From Eleusine coracana subsp. coracana (Eukaryota > Streptophyta > Magnoliopsida > Poales > Poaceae): a stretch of DNA of 64,000 nucleotides. The stretch is taken from contig CM064426.1 in NCBI GenBank assembly GCA_032690845.1, positions 48,155,417-48,219,416 of the forward strand, written 5' to 3'. The notes below the pieces were generated by a model. It saw only the letters and a list, made by a program, of their open reading frames with translations. It ran no database searches and was not told where the DNA came from. This document shows positions 11,343 through 22,599 of this stretch, piece by piece; positions within the stretch are counted from its first letter, which is position 1, and each line of letters begins with the position of its first letter. The translations under genes were made by a program, and so were the position numbers.

Positions 11343-12371
11343 AGTGGTATTAGAGCTATATCGACCGTTGGACGCAAGCCTAGATAGAATGTCCATGCCG
11401 TAGGTTCTATTTTCAAAACTAGTATTTGGAAAACTTTTGTCTCAAAAAAAAAACTCTTCTGTCTTTTATCCTCTCTTCATATTTTCTCTTTACTTGTCTA
11501 TTCTGAAATGTTTGACAAAATGCTATTTCTACTATTCCTTTTCCCTTTCAAAATATTAGTGTTGTTGACTTAAACTATCACGAACAAGATGAATGACATT
11601 GAAGATCTTGCAAGCTAGTTCTACCCAATATGAAGATGAAGGATGGACAGCCAAACTTGAAGAACTCTTCACAACACCAAGGACAATGGTCAGCACTCCG
11701 CATCAAACTTGAAGAAAGACCGTAAGCATAATCATGATTTAGGACCCTTCCCACCTTAGGATAATAATCGCTAGATAGAATGACATTGCTAACTCTATGC
11801 TTGTGTTGCCTGTGGTGTGCTATGTTTAAGTTGGATCTTTGATTGAGTGTTGGTGTGCTTGCAAAGTGTTTAGCTTTGTTATCGCATCATTAGTATACCT
11901 AGTTTTAGTTTAGTTGGGGTATCGTTTCTCTCTATTCCTTGCTATCTTACCTTCACTCTATTCTATTCTAGTGAATTATAACCCAACCTGTTCGAAGAGA
12001 TGTTGAGCTCAACCATTAGTCTATGGAGGTAGCCCCAACAAGATGACGTCAATGCCCATGTTAGTTCATCCTTATCTCTGTCAGCTCGAAATAGAAATCC
12101 CAAGATTTGGATCTTCCAATGGAAGAGGCGACACACGACTACTAGCTTCAAGCAAACAACTTTCCTTGTGACAACAATGGAAGAGTAAGATCAAGAGACG
12201 TACAAAAAGAAGGATGTCAAGTTTCCTATGGAGAAGTTGCAAGAGTAAACACAAGGAGTCAATTAAGTGAATTGTGTTCAAGATAGAGAATAAAAATTGA
12301 ACCTAACTCTAACCTTTTCTTGCTAACCACGCAGAATCTCGGGACGAGATTCCAGTTAAGAGGGGTAGTAT
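11343..12371 (+). other. Internal region of the 15.4-kb element: PBS, non-coding leader, PPT
   Basis: The primer binding site TGGTATTAGAGC (11345-11356) differs by one base from the tRNA-iMet complement TGGTATCAGAGC and sits 2 bp after the LTR. The polypurine tract 'ttaagaggggtagta' ends at 12371, next to the 3' LTR. The ~1 kb between has several stops in every frame and no gag or pol motif. Its end carries the short inverted repeat GAATCTCG...CGAGATTC. Confidence 0.8.
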
Positions 12372-15300
12372 TGTCACACCCCAAAATTTCAAATTTTGGT
12401 TTTTTACCCAATTCCACTAAATTTCAACATTTTTTTGTAATAGATTAAAATTTTATTATAAATTAATTAGATAATTAGAGAGCTATAATTTATTTTAGGC
12501 AAAAGGGCTATTTTCTAAATTAAATAAATTAATTTAGGTTATTAATATTTTGTATGTTGACTCCAAAATTTGTTTTGGTTTGATCAAATCATCACCACGA
12601 AGGTCATCATCACGACAACAAGAGCAATAAGACAAGGCGCTAAAGACTTTCAATAAGAGAAGTGAAGTACTTCATCCACAACAAGACACGAAGCAATGGA
12701 TGTCAGCTTAGACTATTGTTTGAAGAGTAATGAGTGATTGTGTGTTATGATTGTTTTAGGCTGTTTGAGCCTATCCTTCCTTGGTCAAATTTTATCCTTG
12801 AACCCTATCTACAATCTTTGATGCATATAGTGTGGTCCTATTTTTAGGTTAATAATTCTTCATTTCTCATTCATTGTCTTTCCCATCAATTCCTTTTGGT
12901 CCTCCCAAATTGTTATCTTCTATGTTCAAACTCTTAAATTCTAGCTTCTCTGAATCTCGGGATGAGATTCCTTTTAAGGGGGGTAGTTTGTCACATCTCG
13001 TATTTTCCAAATTCGAGGTGTGAGCCTTTTCAACACTCAAAACACATAATTCTCCTCATTTTATCATATTGTTGCCCTTGATTCATCAAAAATATAATTT
13101 TCTTTATAACCTTATCATTGCTCAATCCCAGACATCGTTCTCGATCTCTCTTCTTTGCACTTCCTTATAATTCCTATATTGTTCTTCATTCTCTAAAAAG
13201 TCATGAAGCAAAATCGTCTTTGCCTCTATTTGGCATGCAAATCTTTATGTCAACCCGCAACCATATTCTATTCTTGAAATGTCCCATTCATCTCATCTCA
13301 TCTAATTACCTAGACTAATCTAGCCTCCCTTCTCTCTGATAGACGGAGCAAGCCTAGCTTGCCAGCACACAAAAACTTGAGTCCAACATGCCCACAACCG
13401 ATCAAACCTTTCTTCTTCCTAGTCATCCACTCCTCTCTCTCTTGTATAACATCATAAATCAGCACTTGCATGCCCATTAGCCATCTAAACTGAGTGGTCA
13501 CTTGAGTCCCTTTAATTTTCATAAGTAGATACGACAAAACTACCATACCTTGATCATCATAAACCTGCACCCACGTTGGTTTATCATCAAAACAATTTTA
13601 TAACCATGTTCCCCATCAATTCTCACGTTCAGGGAAAGAAACATTAACTATAGTGGCCATAACTCGAACCATTCATGGCTGGCAGTTTTACTTGCCTCTT
13701 GGCCCCTCTCCTCCCTTCCCTACCCTTTGCTCTCCCCTCCCTAGGCCTCCTAAGTCACATGAGGACGCCCCTTTTGCTGGCTCACGAAATTCCCTGCCCT
13801 TTCCCCTTCATTCCCAACCATTAGTGTCAAGTTCATCTCTGTTCATATCCCTGTTCAGCCATGACGCCTCTGATTTCCATCCACGTTCCCGATGATCTAG
13901 CCAACAGAATGAGCCCAAATTTCACCATGATGTGCGCCTTGTTGTCCTCTCCAACATATCCAAAAATCTTATCCATTGGTGTTGTGAATCGAGCAAGATC
14001 CTGTTTGCATTGGCGACTGCTCTCTGTTCTGGACGCATCCAGCATGTACATGGGTAATTCCTCTCCTATTTCTCCCAATTCTGATGCTTCCTTGATACAA
14101 ATCTATATCCATCTTGTGTTCCTGGAAACCAACGTCATGTGCCTGAAAATGGTTCTCCAAGATCAGACTTGATGCTCCCAGGAACACCGTTGGCGTTTGA
14201 TCTGCCATGGTGCGACCATGCCATCTTTCAACCCTGTTATCTCCAAATAAGGTGAACGTCTGTCCACACCACGATGTTGTACTCGTGTTCCACATCATAT
14301 AGACTATTCATATTCGAGTTGTTCCTTGATCCTTACAGCCGATCTCTGGGAACGCGAAAATCTTCATCATGCTTTCTGCGCATGGCCACACTCCAGCCAC
14401 GATGCCCAAAACTCCACTCGTCGTTCCCAATGATCTACCAAATAAAATAAGCTCCAATTTGATCAGACGGTTCTCCAAGTCATCCTACTACATATCCGAA
14501 GATTGTCACACCTAGATCAGTCCCGAGGCTACCAGGAACATATCCGCCTTATTTGCTGTTCTGTATTCTGCATGCATTATGTACACAAAATCGTAATTAC
14601 ATTCATGTTCTGTTCATTAGATAGACCTATATTATTTTAAAACCATTTCCATTCATGTTCCAAGGTGTTCTCTGCATGCACACTGAAGTATTCCTTGAGA
14701 TTTTCCATGGTTCGTCTAGGAACACATTTTTCATTTGCCCTGTCGCTGCACCATCTCATCAAAATCCAGCCACCCGATCTCTCATTCCGGTAAACTCTTG
14801 ATCAAATCACCTTGTCCCTGTCATGTTCCTAATATATATACATGTTTATATTAAATTATATCCATAAAAACAGCTGCCTATCTTTCCAGAATGGGCACAT
14901 ATTTGTCGTGATGTCTACATATGGACGTTGCTCATTTTCTGGTCATGTTCAATGCCCACGACTGGAAATTCCACCAATCATTCTAATCAATCCTTTTATA
15001 TTTCAGATGGAGGCACCATACCAGCATGTGTCCCTACAAGTCCTTTCCATCTCCACAAGAGGATTCATTTAGGTCATTACGTAATTGCCGGGGAATGCAG
15101 TTGGCCTTTCAACCATGGCTACATAGGTTCACCATGATTCAACCCCTTGATCTAATTTCCAATTTGTGTTCAATCCATTATATCATAATCTGATCGTGTT
15201 CCTTATCTCTATACATATTTTAATGGAAGTGTCCATTATATCAATCGCTAGGAACATGCATATCTTTCACGTCTGCGCTGCCACCACAGAATCATTGCTC

Positions 15301-15981
15301 CAAATTGTAATCCTGTTGTTGCTTCCTCCCTTAACTCCAGTCATATCAGACCATATCACTAACTCTTTCATTTCTTTACTCATAGGAGATGCCTTCATCT
15401 CACCAAATACCACCAATGTCGACGTCGCACCTAGATGCCATGTCGTTATCCACTATTTGCCACCACCGAAGACTCCAAGGTTCCTTTCCATTGCACATCC
15501 TTTGGTGAGCTCATTTTGTCGTACACCTTAAACCACCAGTGAGCACATATTGTTTCCATATTAACCCTTGTCCTGTATATTGTTTGTTTCTTAATGTTTG
15601 CGCGAATAGGAACTCATTTGGAAAGCTACCAGTATCAACAAGATAAAGAATTGGATGATTGGTAGTCATAGAGGAGTGACATCTTTAAGGCAAGTGTCCT
15701 TGACGCATTTTGATCCCGTTATGAATATTATTGTAGAATTGCATGCTTGTGTCAAATGAATGGGTACCTATTGTTAGGGTTTTCCTAATATTGCTTTATT
15801 CTTTTCCTTGTCGCTTTGAACTAGTTGGTTGGTTGTGGGTAGATAATGCTTAGGTTGCTTGTGGGATGTTGGGTTAATATTAATCTTGATTAATGAACTA
15901 TGTCACTTTATGGGTGGAATGGTAATTTATGTTAGCAACATTGACTTAGGGATCTATGCAAGCCGGATGGAATGGATGTGG

Positions 15982-16903
15982 TGATGAGGACATCACTCCT
16001 AAGGATATATGCAGCACTCCTCCAATTTTGGACTTGCAAGGTCCAATGACTAGAGCTCGTGCACGACGACTAAATTTACAGGTGAGCTCGTTCCTACATT
16101 CTTTATTATATGTCACTTTTGAGAATGGTTTGCTACCTAATGATTATATTATAATTAGTAACCATGGAGAGGACCAGGAGATGATGGGAGAAGGACTTGG
16201 AGACGTGGAGGACCATCAAGGACGTGGAAGCCAAGGTGGAGGCCCAACCAAAACCGACTTCGAGTCTGTTTTGGGGTTCAGGACTAGTCTACACTAAAAC
16301 GGATGCTCAAGACACATACAGACTCAGATTTATACGTTCTACATATGCACGGAAAGATAAGAAGAAGACTTTTCCAATGCCGCCGGTCTCATATCAAAAT
16401 TCGTCCGGAATCATCGGGAATCGTCAAAACAAGAGAGAGTTCAGAATCTGTTTCGGTGTTGTGTCGCCTATTTTTGGCCTTTGGGCTTTGTATCTAGTTG
16501 AGCCCAAGTAGGGGTGCGTCCAGAGGGTCTTGCACGACCCTAGGGTCTTCATATACAGCCGCCATCACACCATTAGGGTTTGGGTTTTGCTTAGATTATT
16601 CTGTTCATAATAGTTTCGCCGTCATCACGGTTTGTGAGACCCCAACTTCATGAGATTCATAATACATCTGCAATTGTGTTGCTTTCTTCTTTGTTCTTGC
16701 TTGTGTTCTTGATTCGCAGGCAGGAATTAGCCTTCTCGGTAAGGTCAATCGTTTTAGGATGGTTGATAACCAGAGGAGACGTCGTGCTGCGATTGCGGGG
16801 TTTAGAACGTGCTGTTCCGAAGCCGGATCGATTTGTGTGTCGTCTCCGACCAAATCAACGTATCCAGAACCTTTCGGAAGATCGGGAACCCTTGTCCACA
16901 TCA
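15982..16903 (+). repeat. 5' LTR of CRM copy A
   Basis: TGATGAGGACATCACTCC ... CTTGTCCACATCA, 922 bp. It contains the coding-like tail block (GPMTRARARRLNL) that in the 3' LTR ends the pol frame, and a possible TATA-like 'cttcatatacagccg' near 16546. Near-identical LTRs lie at 20101-21018, 43315-44236 and 49310-50231. Confidence 0.85.
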
Positions 16904-17690
16904 AGTGGTATCAGAGCTTCAGGTGCACCATCAGGTTCATACTACCCTTAGTTAATTTCGTTTTGTGTTCATCCTATCGTCCACAGAAAAGCCCAAAAAT
17001 TTTTTTCCCTCCGCCCATAACCACGTGTTTAGCCTGTGCATATTTCAATTTCAGAGTCCGTAGTGTTGAGTTTGTGCCCTAGTTCTTGTTTAGTCGCTGG
17101 TTTATTTTGTGTTTTTGTCATTAGTAGTGATTCCCTTGCAACCCTAGCCGCCATCCCCTTCACCATCCTCTGCTTTGTTGGCTTTTTGTGCTAGGGTTGA
17201 TTGATCGACACACCTAGCCTAGTCCCACCCTAATGCCACCCTGAACACACCATCAACACCCCGAACCAATCCCCACAATTTCCACTTTCCGCTGCATTCA
17301 CGCCGCCAAAAAAAAAAAATCCTACCCGATTCCAAACCTGACCCCAAACCCGACTCGGGTTTCTGGAAAACCGACTCCGACCCCCCTTCGGTAAAACGGG
17401 CATAACTTTTTGCTCGATTGTCCGTTTTGGCTGAAATTTTTACAGGAGATTCTTGACTCAAAGTTGAGGTGATCCTGTGTGCCCTCGTCAAAAAATTCAA
17501 AAACAATCGGGAAGATAAAGAAAAAATTGATTTAAGTTTACACCCGACGTTTCCTGCAACTTTAAGATTTTCTGTAGGCCACATCCTACCTCTGTTTGAG
17601 CTGAATTTTTTTGTGGATTCTCCTCCATTGTTAGTGAGTTGGAGAAAAATATCAAAAAAATAAAATCAATCACTTAGTCCTTGTCTTGTT
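16904..17690 (+). other. PBS and untranslated leader of CRM copy A, ending in a deletion junction
   Basis: PBS TGGTATCAGAGC at 16906-16917 matches the tRNA-iMet complement exactly. The leader is collinear with 44237-44992 of copy B. At about 17662 it jumps from the A-rich 'atatcaaaaaaataaaa' straight into RT coding sequence ('caatcacttagtccttg'), skipping about 1.9 kb present in copy B. Confidence 0.8.
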
Positions 17691-20100
17691 CCTGTACATT
17701 TGGTTCCTAAGAAAGATGGTACTTGGCGTATGTGTGTAGATTGTAGAGCCATTAATAATATTACTATTAGGTATCGTCATCCTATTCCTAGGCTAGACGA
17801 CATGCTTGATGAGTTATGTGGTGCTATAATTTTCACTAAAATTGATTTGCATAGTGGCTACCATCAAATTAGAATGAAACTTGGAGACGAATGGAAAACA
17901 GCTTTCAAAACCAAATTTGGATTATATGAGTGGTTAGTAATGCGTTTTGGGTTAACTAATGCACCTAGTACTTTCATGCGCTTGATGAATGAGGTTTTAA
18001 GAGCTTTCATTGGCAAATTTGAGGTAGTTTACTTTGATGATATCTTGATTTATAGCAAATCTATAGATGAACATATGAATCATTTGCGTGCTGTTTTTGA
18101 TGCTTTACGAGATGCACGTTTATTTGGTAACCTTGAGAAGTGCATCTTTTGCACGGATCGAGTCTCTTTTTTTGGCTATGTTGTGACTCCACAGGGAATT
18201 GAGGTGGATGAGGCGAAGATTGAAGCCATAAAGAGATGGCCTGTACCAAAAACTATCACATAGGTGAGGAGTTTTCTTGGTCTTGCAGGTTTCTACCGCC
18301 GCTTTGTCAAAGATTTCGGCACCATTGCTGCACCTTTACATGAGTTGACAAAGAAGGGCATTGATTTCCATTGGGGTAAGGTACATCATGAGTCTTTTGA
18401 TGCTTTGAAGGATAAACTTACACATGCACCATTGCTGCAATTACCTAATTTTGATAAGATTTTTGAGCTTGAATGTGATGCTAGTGGTATAGGCATTGGT
18501 GGTGTTTTGATGCAAGATAGTAAACATATTGCATACTTTAGTGAGAAAATTACTGGGCCTGTTTTGAATTACTCCACGTATGATAAGGAATTGTATGCAC
18601 TTGTACGTTGTTTAGAGACGTGGCGTCATTATTTGTTGCCGAAAGAATTTGTTATTCATTCTGATCATGAATCACTTAAGTATATTCGTTCTCAATGTAA
18701 TTTGAACCGTAGACATGCTAAATGGATTGAATTTATTGAGTCTTTTCCTTACATTATTAAACATAAGAAAGGGAAGGATAATGTGATCGCTGATGCTTTA
18801 TCTAGGCGCTATACTTTATTGTCTCAACTTGATTGTAGAATTTTTGGACTTGAGGCAATTAAAGAACAATATGCTGCTGATGTTGATTTTAAGGATGTAT
18901 TGCTGCATTGTAAAGAAGGTCCTGCATGGAATAAATTTGTGTTGAATGATGGATTCTTGTTTAGAGCTAACGGCCTATGCATTCCAGTTGGTTCCGTTCG
19001 TCTTTTGTTGTTACAGGAGGCGAATGGAGGTGGATTGATGGGTCATTTTGGTGCCAAGAAGACGAAGGATATTTTGGCCACACACTTCTTTTGGCCAAGG
19101 ATGAGGAAAGATGTTGAGCGCTTTGTTGCTCACTGCACTACATGTCAAAAAGTTAAGTCTCGCTTGAATCCACATGGTTTATACATGCCACTTCCTGTTC
19201 CTTCTATTCCTTGGGCGGATATTTCTATGGACTTTGTTTTAGGACTGCCTAGGACTAAGAGGGGGAGTGATAGTATTTTTGTTGTTGTGGATAGATTTTC
19301 TAAGATGGCACACTTTATACCATGTCATAAGACTAATGATGCTAGTTATATTGCTGATCTCTTTTTCAAAGAAATTGTTCGTTTGCATGGTATGCCTTCT
19401 ACTATTGTTTCAGATCGTGATGCAAAATTCTTGAGTCACTTTTGGCGCACGCTTTGGAATAAGTTGGGTACAAAGTTGTTGTTTTCTACAACTTGTCACC
19501 CACAAACTGATGGACAAACTGAGGTGGTGAACTGCACTTTGGGTACTATGTTGAGAGCTATTTTGAAGAAAAATTTGAAGCAATGGGAAGAATGTTTGCC
19601 TCATGTTGAGTTTGCATATAATCGGGCAACACATTCTACTACCAAGGTAAGTCCTTTCAAAGTAGTGTATGGTTTTGATCCCCGTACTCCACTTGATATA
19701 CTTCCTCTACCTATTCATGAGAGAGTTCATGTTGATGCTAAGGAACGTGCTGAATTTATTTTAAAAATGCATGAGACCACTAGACTTAGCATTGAAAAGA
19801 TGAATGACAAGTATAAAATTGCTAGTAGTAAAGGTAGAAATGAAGTAAAACTTGATGTAGGAGATTTAGTATGGTTACACTTGAGAAAAGATAGATTTCC
19901 AGATTTGAGAAAGTCTAAATTAATACCTAGAGCTGATGGTCCTTTCAAATTAATTGAGAAGATTAATGATAATGCATACAAACTTGAGTTGCCTCCCGAT
20001 TCGGGGTTAGTCCTACTTTTAACATTTCAGATTTGAAACCATACTTGGGAGAAGAGAATGAGCTTGAGTCGAGGACGACTCCATTTCAAGAGGGGGAGGA
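17663..20100 (+). pseudogene. CRM-type pol, 5'-truncated (RT, RNase H, integrase)
   Basis: Starts in the middle of RT ([19 protein letters not shown]). RT motifs [13 protein letters not shown] and [12 protein letters not shown] keep the catalytic aspartates; the usual MPFGL is MRFGL. A TAG at 18261-18263 (CAG in copy B) stops it, and the same frame resumes at 18264. RNase H ([33 protein letters not shown]) and the integrase follow: HHCC zinc finger (GHFGAKKT...CTTCQKVKS) and DDE residues in [14 protein letters not shown] and TEVVN. A 1-base loss near 19999 shifts the C-terminus, so the frame ends at 20034-20036 while the original frame carries on across the PPT into the 3' LTR. Protein is 80-90% of an RT-integrase module, without gag or protease. 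Confidence 0.9.
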
Positions 20101-21018
20101 TGATGAGGACATCACTCCTAAGGATATGTGCAACACTCCTCCAATTTTGGACTTGCAAGGTCCAATGACTAGAGCTCGTGCACGACGACTAAATTTAGAG
20201 GTGAGCTCATTCCTACATTCTTCATTATATGTCACTTTTGAGAATGGTTTGCTACCTAATAATTATATTATAATTAGGAACCATAGAGAGGACCAGGATA
20301 TGATGGGAGAAGGACTTGGAGACGTGGAGGACCAACAAGGACGTGGAAGCCAAGGTGGAGGCCCAACCAAAACCGACTTCGAGTCTGTTTTGGGGTTCAG
20401 GACTAGTCTGCACTAAAACGGATGCCCAAGACACATACGGACTCGGATTTGGACGTTCTACATATGCACGGAAAGATTAGAAGAAGACCTTTCCAATGCC
20501 GCCGGTCTCATATCAAAATTCATCCGGAATCATCAGGAATCGTCGAAACAATAGAGTCCAGAATCTATTTTGGTGCTGTGTCGCCTGTTTTTGGCCTTTG
20601 GGCTTTGTATCTAGTTGAGCCCAAGTAGGGGTGCATCCAGAGGGTCTTGCACGACCCTAGGGTCTTCATATACAGCCGTCGTCGCACCATTAGGGTTTGG
20701 GTTTTGCTTAGATTATTCTGTTCATAATAGTTTCGCCGTCATCACGGTTTGTGAGACCCCAACTTCATGAGATTCATAATACATCTGCAATTGTGTTGCT
20801 TTCTTCTTTGTTCTTGCTTGTGTTCTTGATTCGCAGGCAGGGATTAGCCTTCTCGGCGAGGTCAATCGTTTTAGGATTGTTGATAACCAGAGGAGACGTC
20901 GTGCCGATTGCGGGGTTTAGAACGTGCAGTTCTGAAGCCGGATCGATTTGTGTGTCGCCTCTGACCAAATCAACGTATCCAGAATCTTTCGGAAGATCGG
21001 GAACACTTGTCCACATCA
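20089..21018 (+). repeat. PPT and 3' LTR of CRM copy A
   Basis: Polypurine tract AGAGGGGGAGGA (20089-20100) precedes the LTR start TGATGAGGACATCAC at 20101; the LTR ends at 21018. It lacks a few bases found in the 5' LTR (918 against 922 bp) and carries scattered substitutions. Confidence 0.85.
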
Positions 21019-22070
21019 TGTGGTGCCGTGGGCACATGGTTGGTGGTGGTAGGCTTGTTGTAGATCCTAGGACCTGGTTCTTGGAGTGATGACCCAGGAC
21101 AACAGTGCCATCATAAGGCTGCTATGGAATAGCTTGGCTGATTAATTAGGAGTTCTCCCAGTGTCGGTGCAGCATTTTGATGGAGGGGGCAATGGAAGTC
21201 GAGAGGACTGTCCTTGTATCCGAATAGCTCAAGAGGGGGCTCCTGGGGTGATGAGCTGCTTGTTGATTGGCTATCACTTATGGACGGGAGTGGAACCTTA
21301 GTGGCTAGCATGTACTGGGACACCCTTTGTAAAAGCCTCGTAGTGATCTCCTGGCCGCACACCTAAGGAAGTGTGCTAGTGCTTGGTCGGCATGGCAACA
21401 TGGAGACTCTAGTCCACCTGGCAACAGGGGACGAAATCACGACTTGTGGGTAAAGTGGTACAAACTCTGCAGAGTATCAAACTGTCATGATAGTCGTGCT
21501 CACGGTCAAGAGTGGCATGGAATCCTCACAAGATTAGTTGGTTATGGGTTGTGGTTTGGAATGGTTGGGAATGGTTGGTTGGTGGACGGGATTGGACATG
21601 GTTTGAATACTACCCTATGGGTTAATGGTTGGGATGACCCCACTTAGTCATTAGGATGCATAGGAATTTAAAAGCTCATGCAACAAACCCCCTTTAAAGC
21701 CTTCCTTGTCTCTAGCCCCATGTCATCTTTTCCCCCACTTGCTGAGTATGACATGTACTCACCCTTGCTATTACCACATTGCTGCTCAGCTACAGGAGAA
21801 TGAAGGTACAACTATGAAGACGATGGAGGAGTCTAGGCATGCGGTCTTCCGATCGACTTCCTGTGGGAGCTAAAGGATGCCAACGCTTAGTTTATTCTGC
21901 TACAATGTAATCTTTTACTTTTGACCTACGAGTCACCCTTGTAATAATATTATCAATTTAATAAAGGTAATTGTTCTTTTATCATAGTAATTGTCCTGTG
22001 TGCGTGAAAATTTGTTTCGGAGCACGCATACAGATGCACTCGATTTCGGTCATTGGAACCGGGTGTGACA

Positions 22071-22596
22071 CCCACTCAAAGAAAGGCCCAATCTCCCGAA
22101 AAGACTAGTCTGATAGGGGAAGGGTGGCTCTCCCTTTTAAGGTGGCTTCCACCTCCCAAGCTAAGCAAGGTGGGATTATTCAGAGGCTTACACGATTGCC
22201 GCCCCAGCGGGTAATAGTGGAGGATGTCCTCATCATTCTCCCCTTATTAATAAGGGCCCAGCTCTGGTATCAAATGATACATCCGACCCAGGTGGGGTGG
22301 AACGAAGCCCAACACACCGATCCGAATTCCCTGAATCCCGCAATCTTAGCACCGCAACTGCTGCTGAAAGCCTAACACACCGATCCGGATTCCCTGAATC
22401 CCGTAATCTTAGCACCGCAACTCCGACGCCCCCACTCTGGGAAAGGCCCAATCTCCCTAAAAGACTAGTCTGATAGGGGAAGGGTGGCTCTCCCTTTTAA
22501 GGTGGATTCCACTTCCCAAGCTAAGCAAGGTGGGATTATTCAGAGGCTCACACGGTCGCCCCAACGGGTAATAGTGGAGGATGTCCTCATCACAGG
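22071..22596 (-). mobile_element. TRIM/SMART-type miniature LTR element: 322-bp LTR with 39-bp internal region
   Basis: Read on the minus strand: 5' LTR 22596 to 22275 (starts TGATGAGGACATCCTCC, ends GTCGGATGTATCA); internal 22274 to 22236; 3' LTR from 22235, starting with the same TGATGAGGACATCCTCC, cut at 22071 by the 15.4-kb insertion and continuing at 6649 to 6527. The internal 39 bp hold only a PBS-like TTTGATACCAGAGC, two transitions away from TTTGGTATCAGAGC, directly after the LTR, and the purine tract AATAAGGGGAGAA directly before the 3' LTR. Inside the LTR are two ~65-bp tandem units. No coding capacity. The TSD cannot be tested because the distal end is truncated. Confidence 0.75.
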
Positions 22597-22599
22597 TGG

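Larger units (their letters stand above)
15982..21018 (+). mobile_element. CRM-type Ty3/gypsy element, copy A, TSD TGTGG
   Basis: 5037 bp with LTRs of 922 bp (15982-16903) and 918 bp (20101-21018), starting TGATGAGGACATCAC and ending GTCCACATCA, flanked by TGTGG at 15977-15981 and 21019-21023. The TGATGA.GACATC start, ~0.9-kb LTR, tRNA-iMet PBS and a pol frame that runs through the PPT into the LTR fit the CRM (centromeric retrotransposon) chromovirus lineage; the lineage call comes from recognition, not alignment. gag, protease and the first part of RT are deleted, so this copy cannot move on its own. Confidence 0.8.
6655..22070 (+). mobile_element. 15.4-kb non-coding Tekay-like LTR element (LARD-type) with perfect TSD
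   Basis: Two very long LTRs (6655-11342, 4688 bp; 12372-22070, about 4660 bp after removing a nested element) begin TGTCACACCCCAAAATTTCA and end GGAACCGGGTGTGACA. They flank only 1029 bp of internal DNA. A perfect 5-bp duplication CCCAC lies on both sides (6650-6654 and 22071-22075). PBS and PPT are present but there is no gag or pol, so it must have moved with proteins supplied in trans, by inference from a Tekay-type gypsy given the LTR ends and the PPT style. The LTRs differ by scattered substitutions and a few small indels, so the insertion is not very recent. The 3' LTR was later hit by a CRM-type element. Confidence 0.9.
12372..22070 (+). repeat. 3' LTR of the 15.4-kb element, split by a CRM-type insertion
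   Basis: Collinear with the 5' LTR: 12372-15981 matches the first ~3.6 kb and 21019-22070 the last ~1.05 kb. The break is the CRM-type element at 15982-21018. The embedded PPT/LTR junction is repeated at 12947-13000. A ~45-bp stretch present near 7728 in the 5' LTR is missing near 13443, one of the few indels between the LTRs. Confidence 0.85.

Noticed and set aside
22071..22596. Simple tandem duplication of a 361-bp unit
   Set aside because: Correct as description, but the TG/CA ends, PBS-like and PPT sequences between the copies fit an LTR-interior-LTR structure better.
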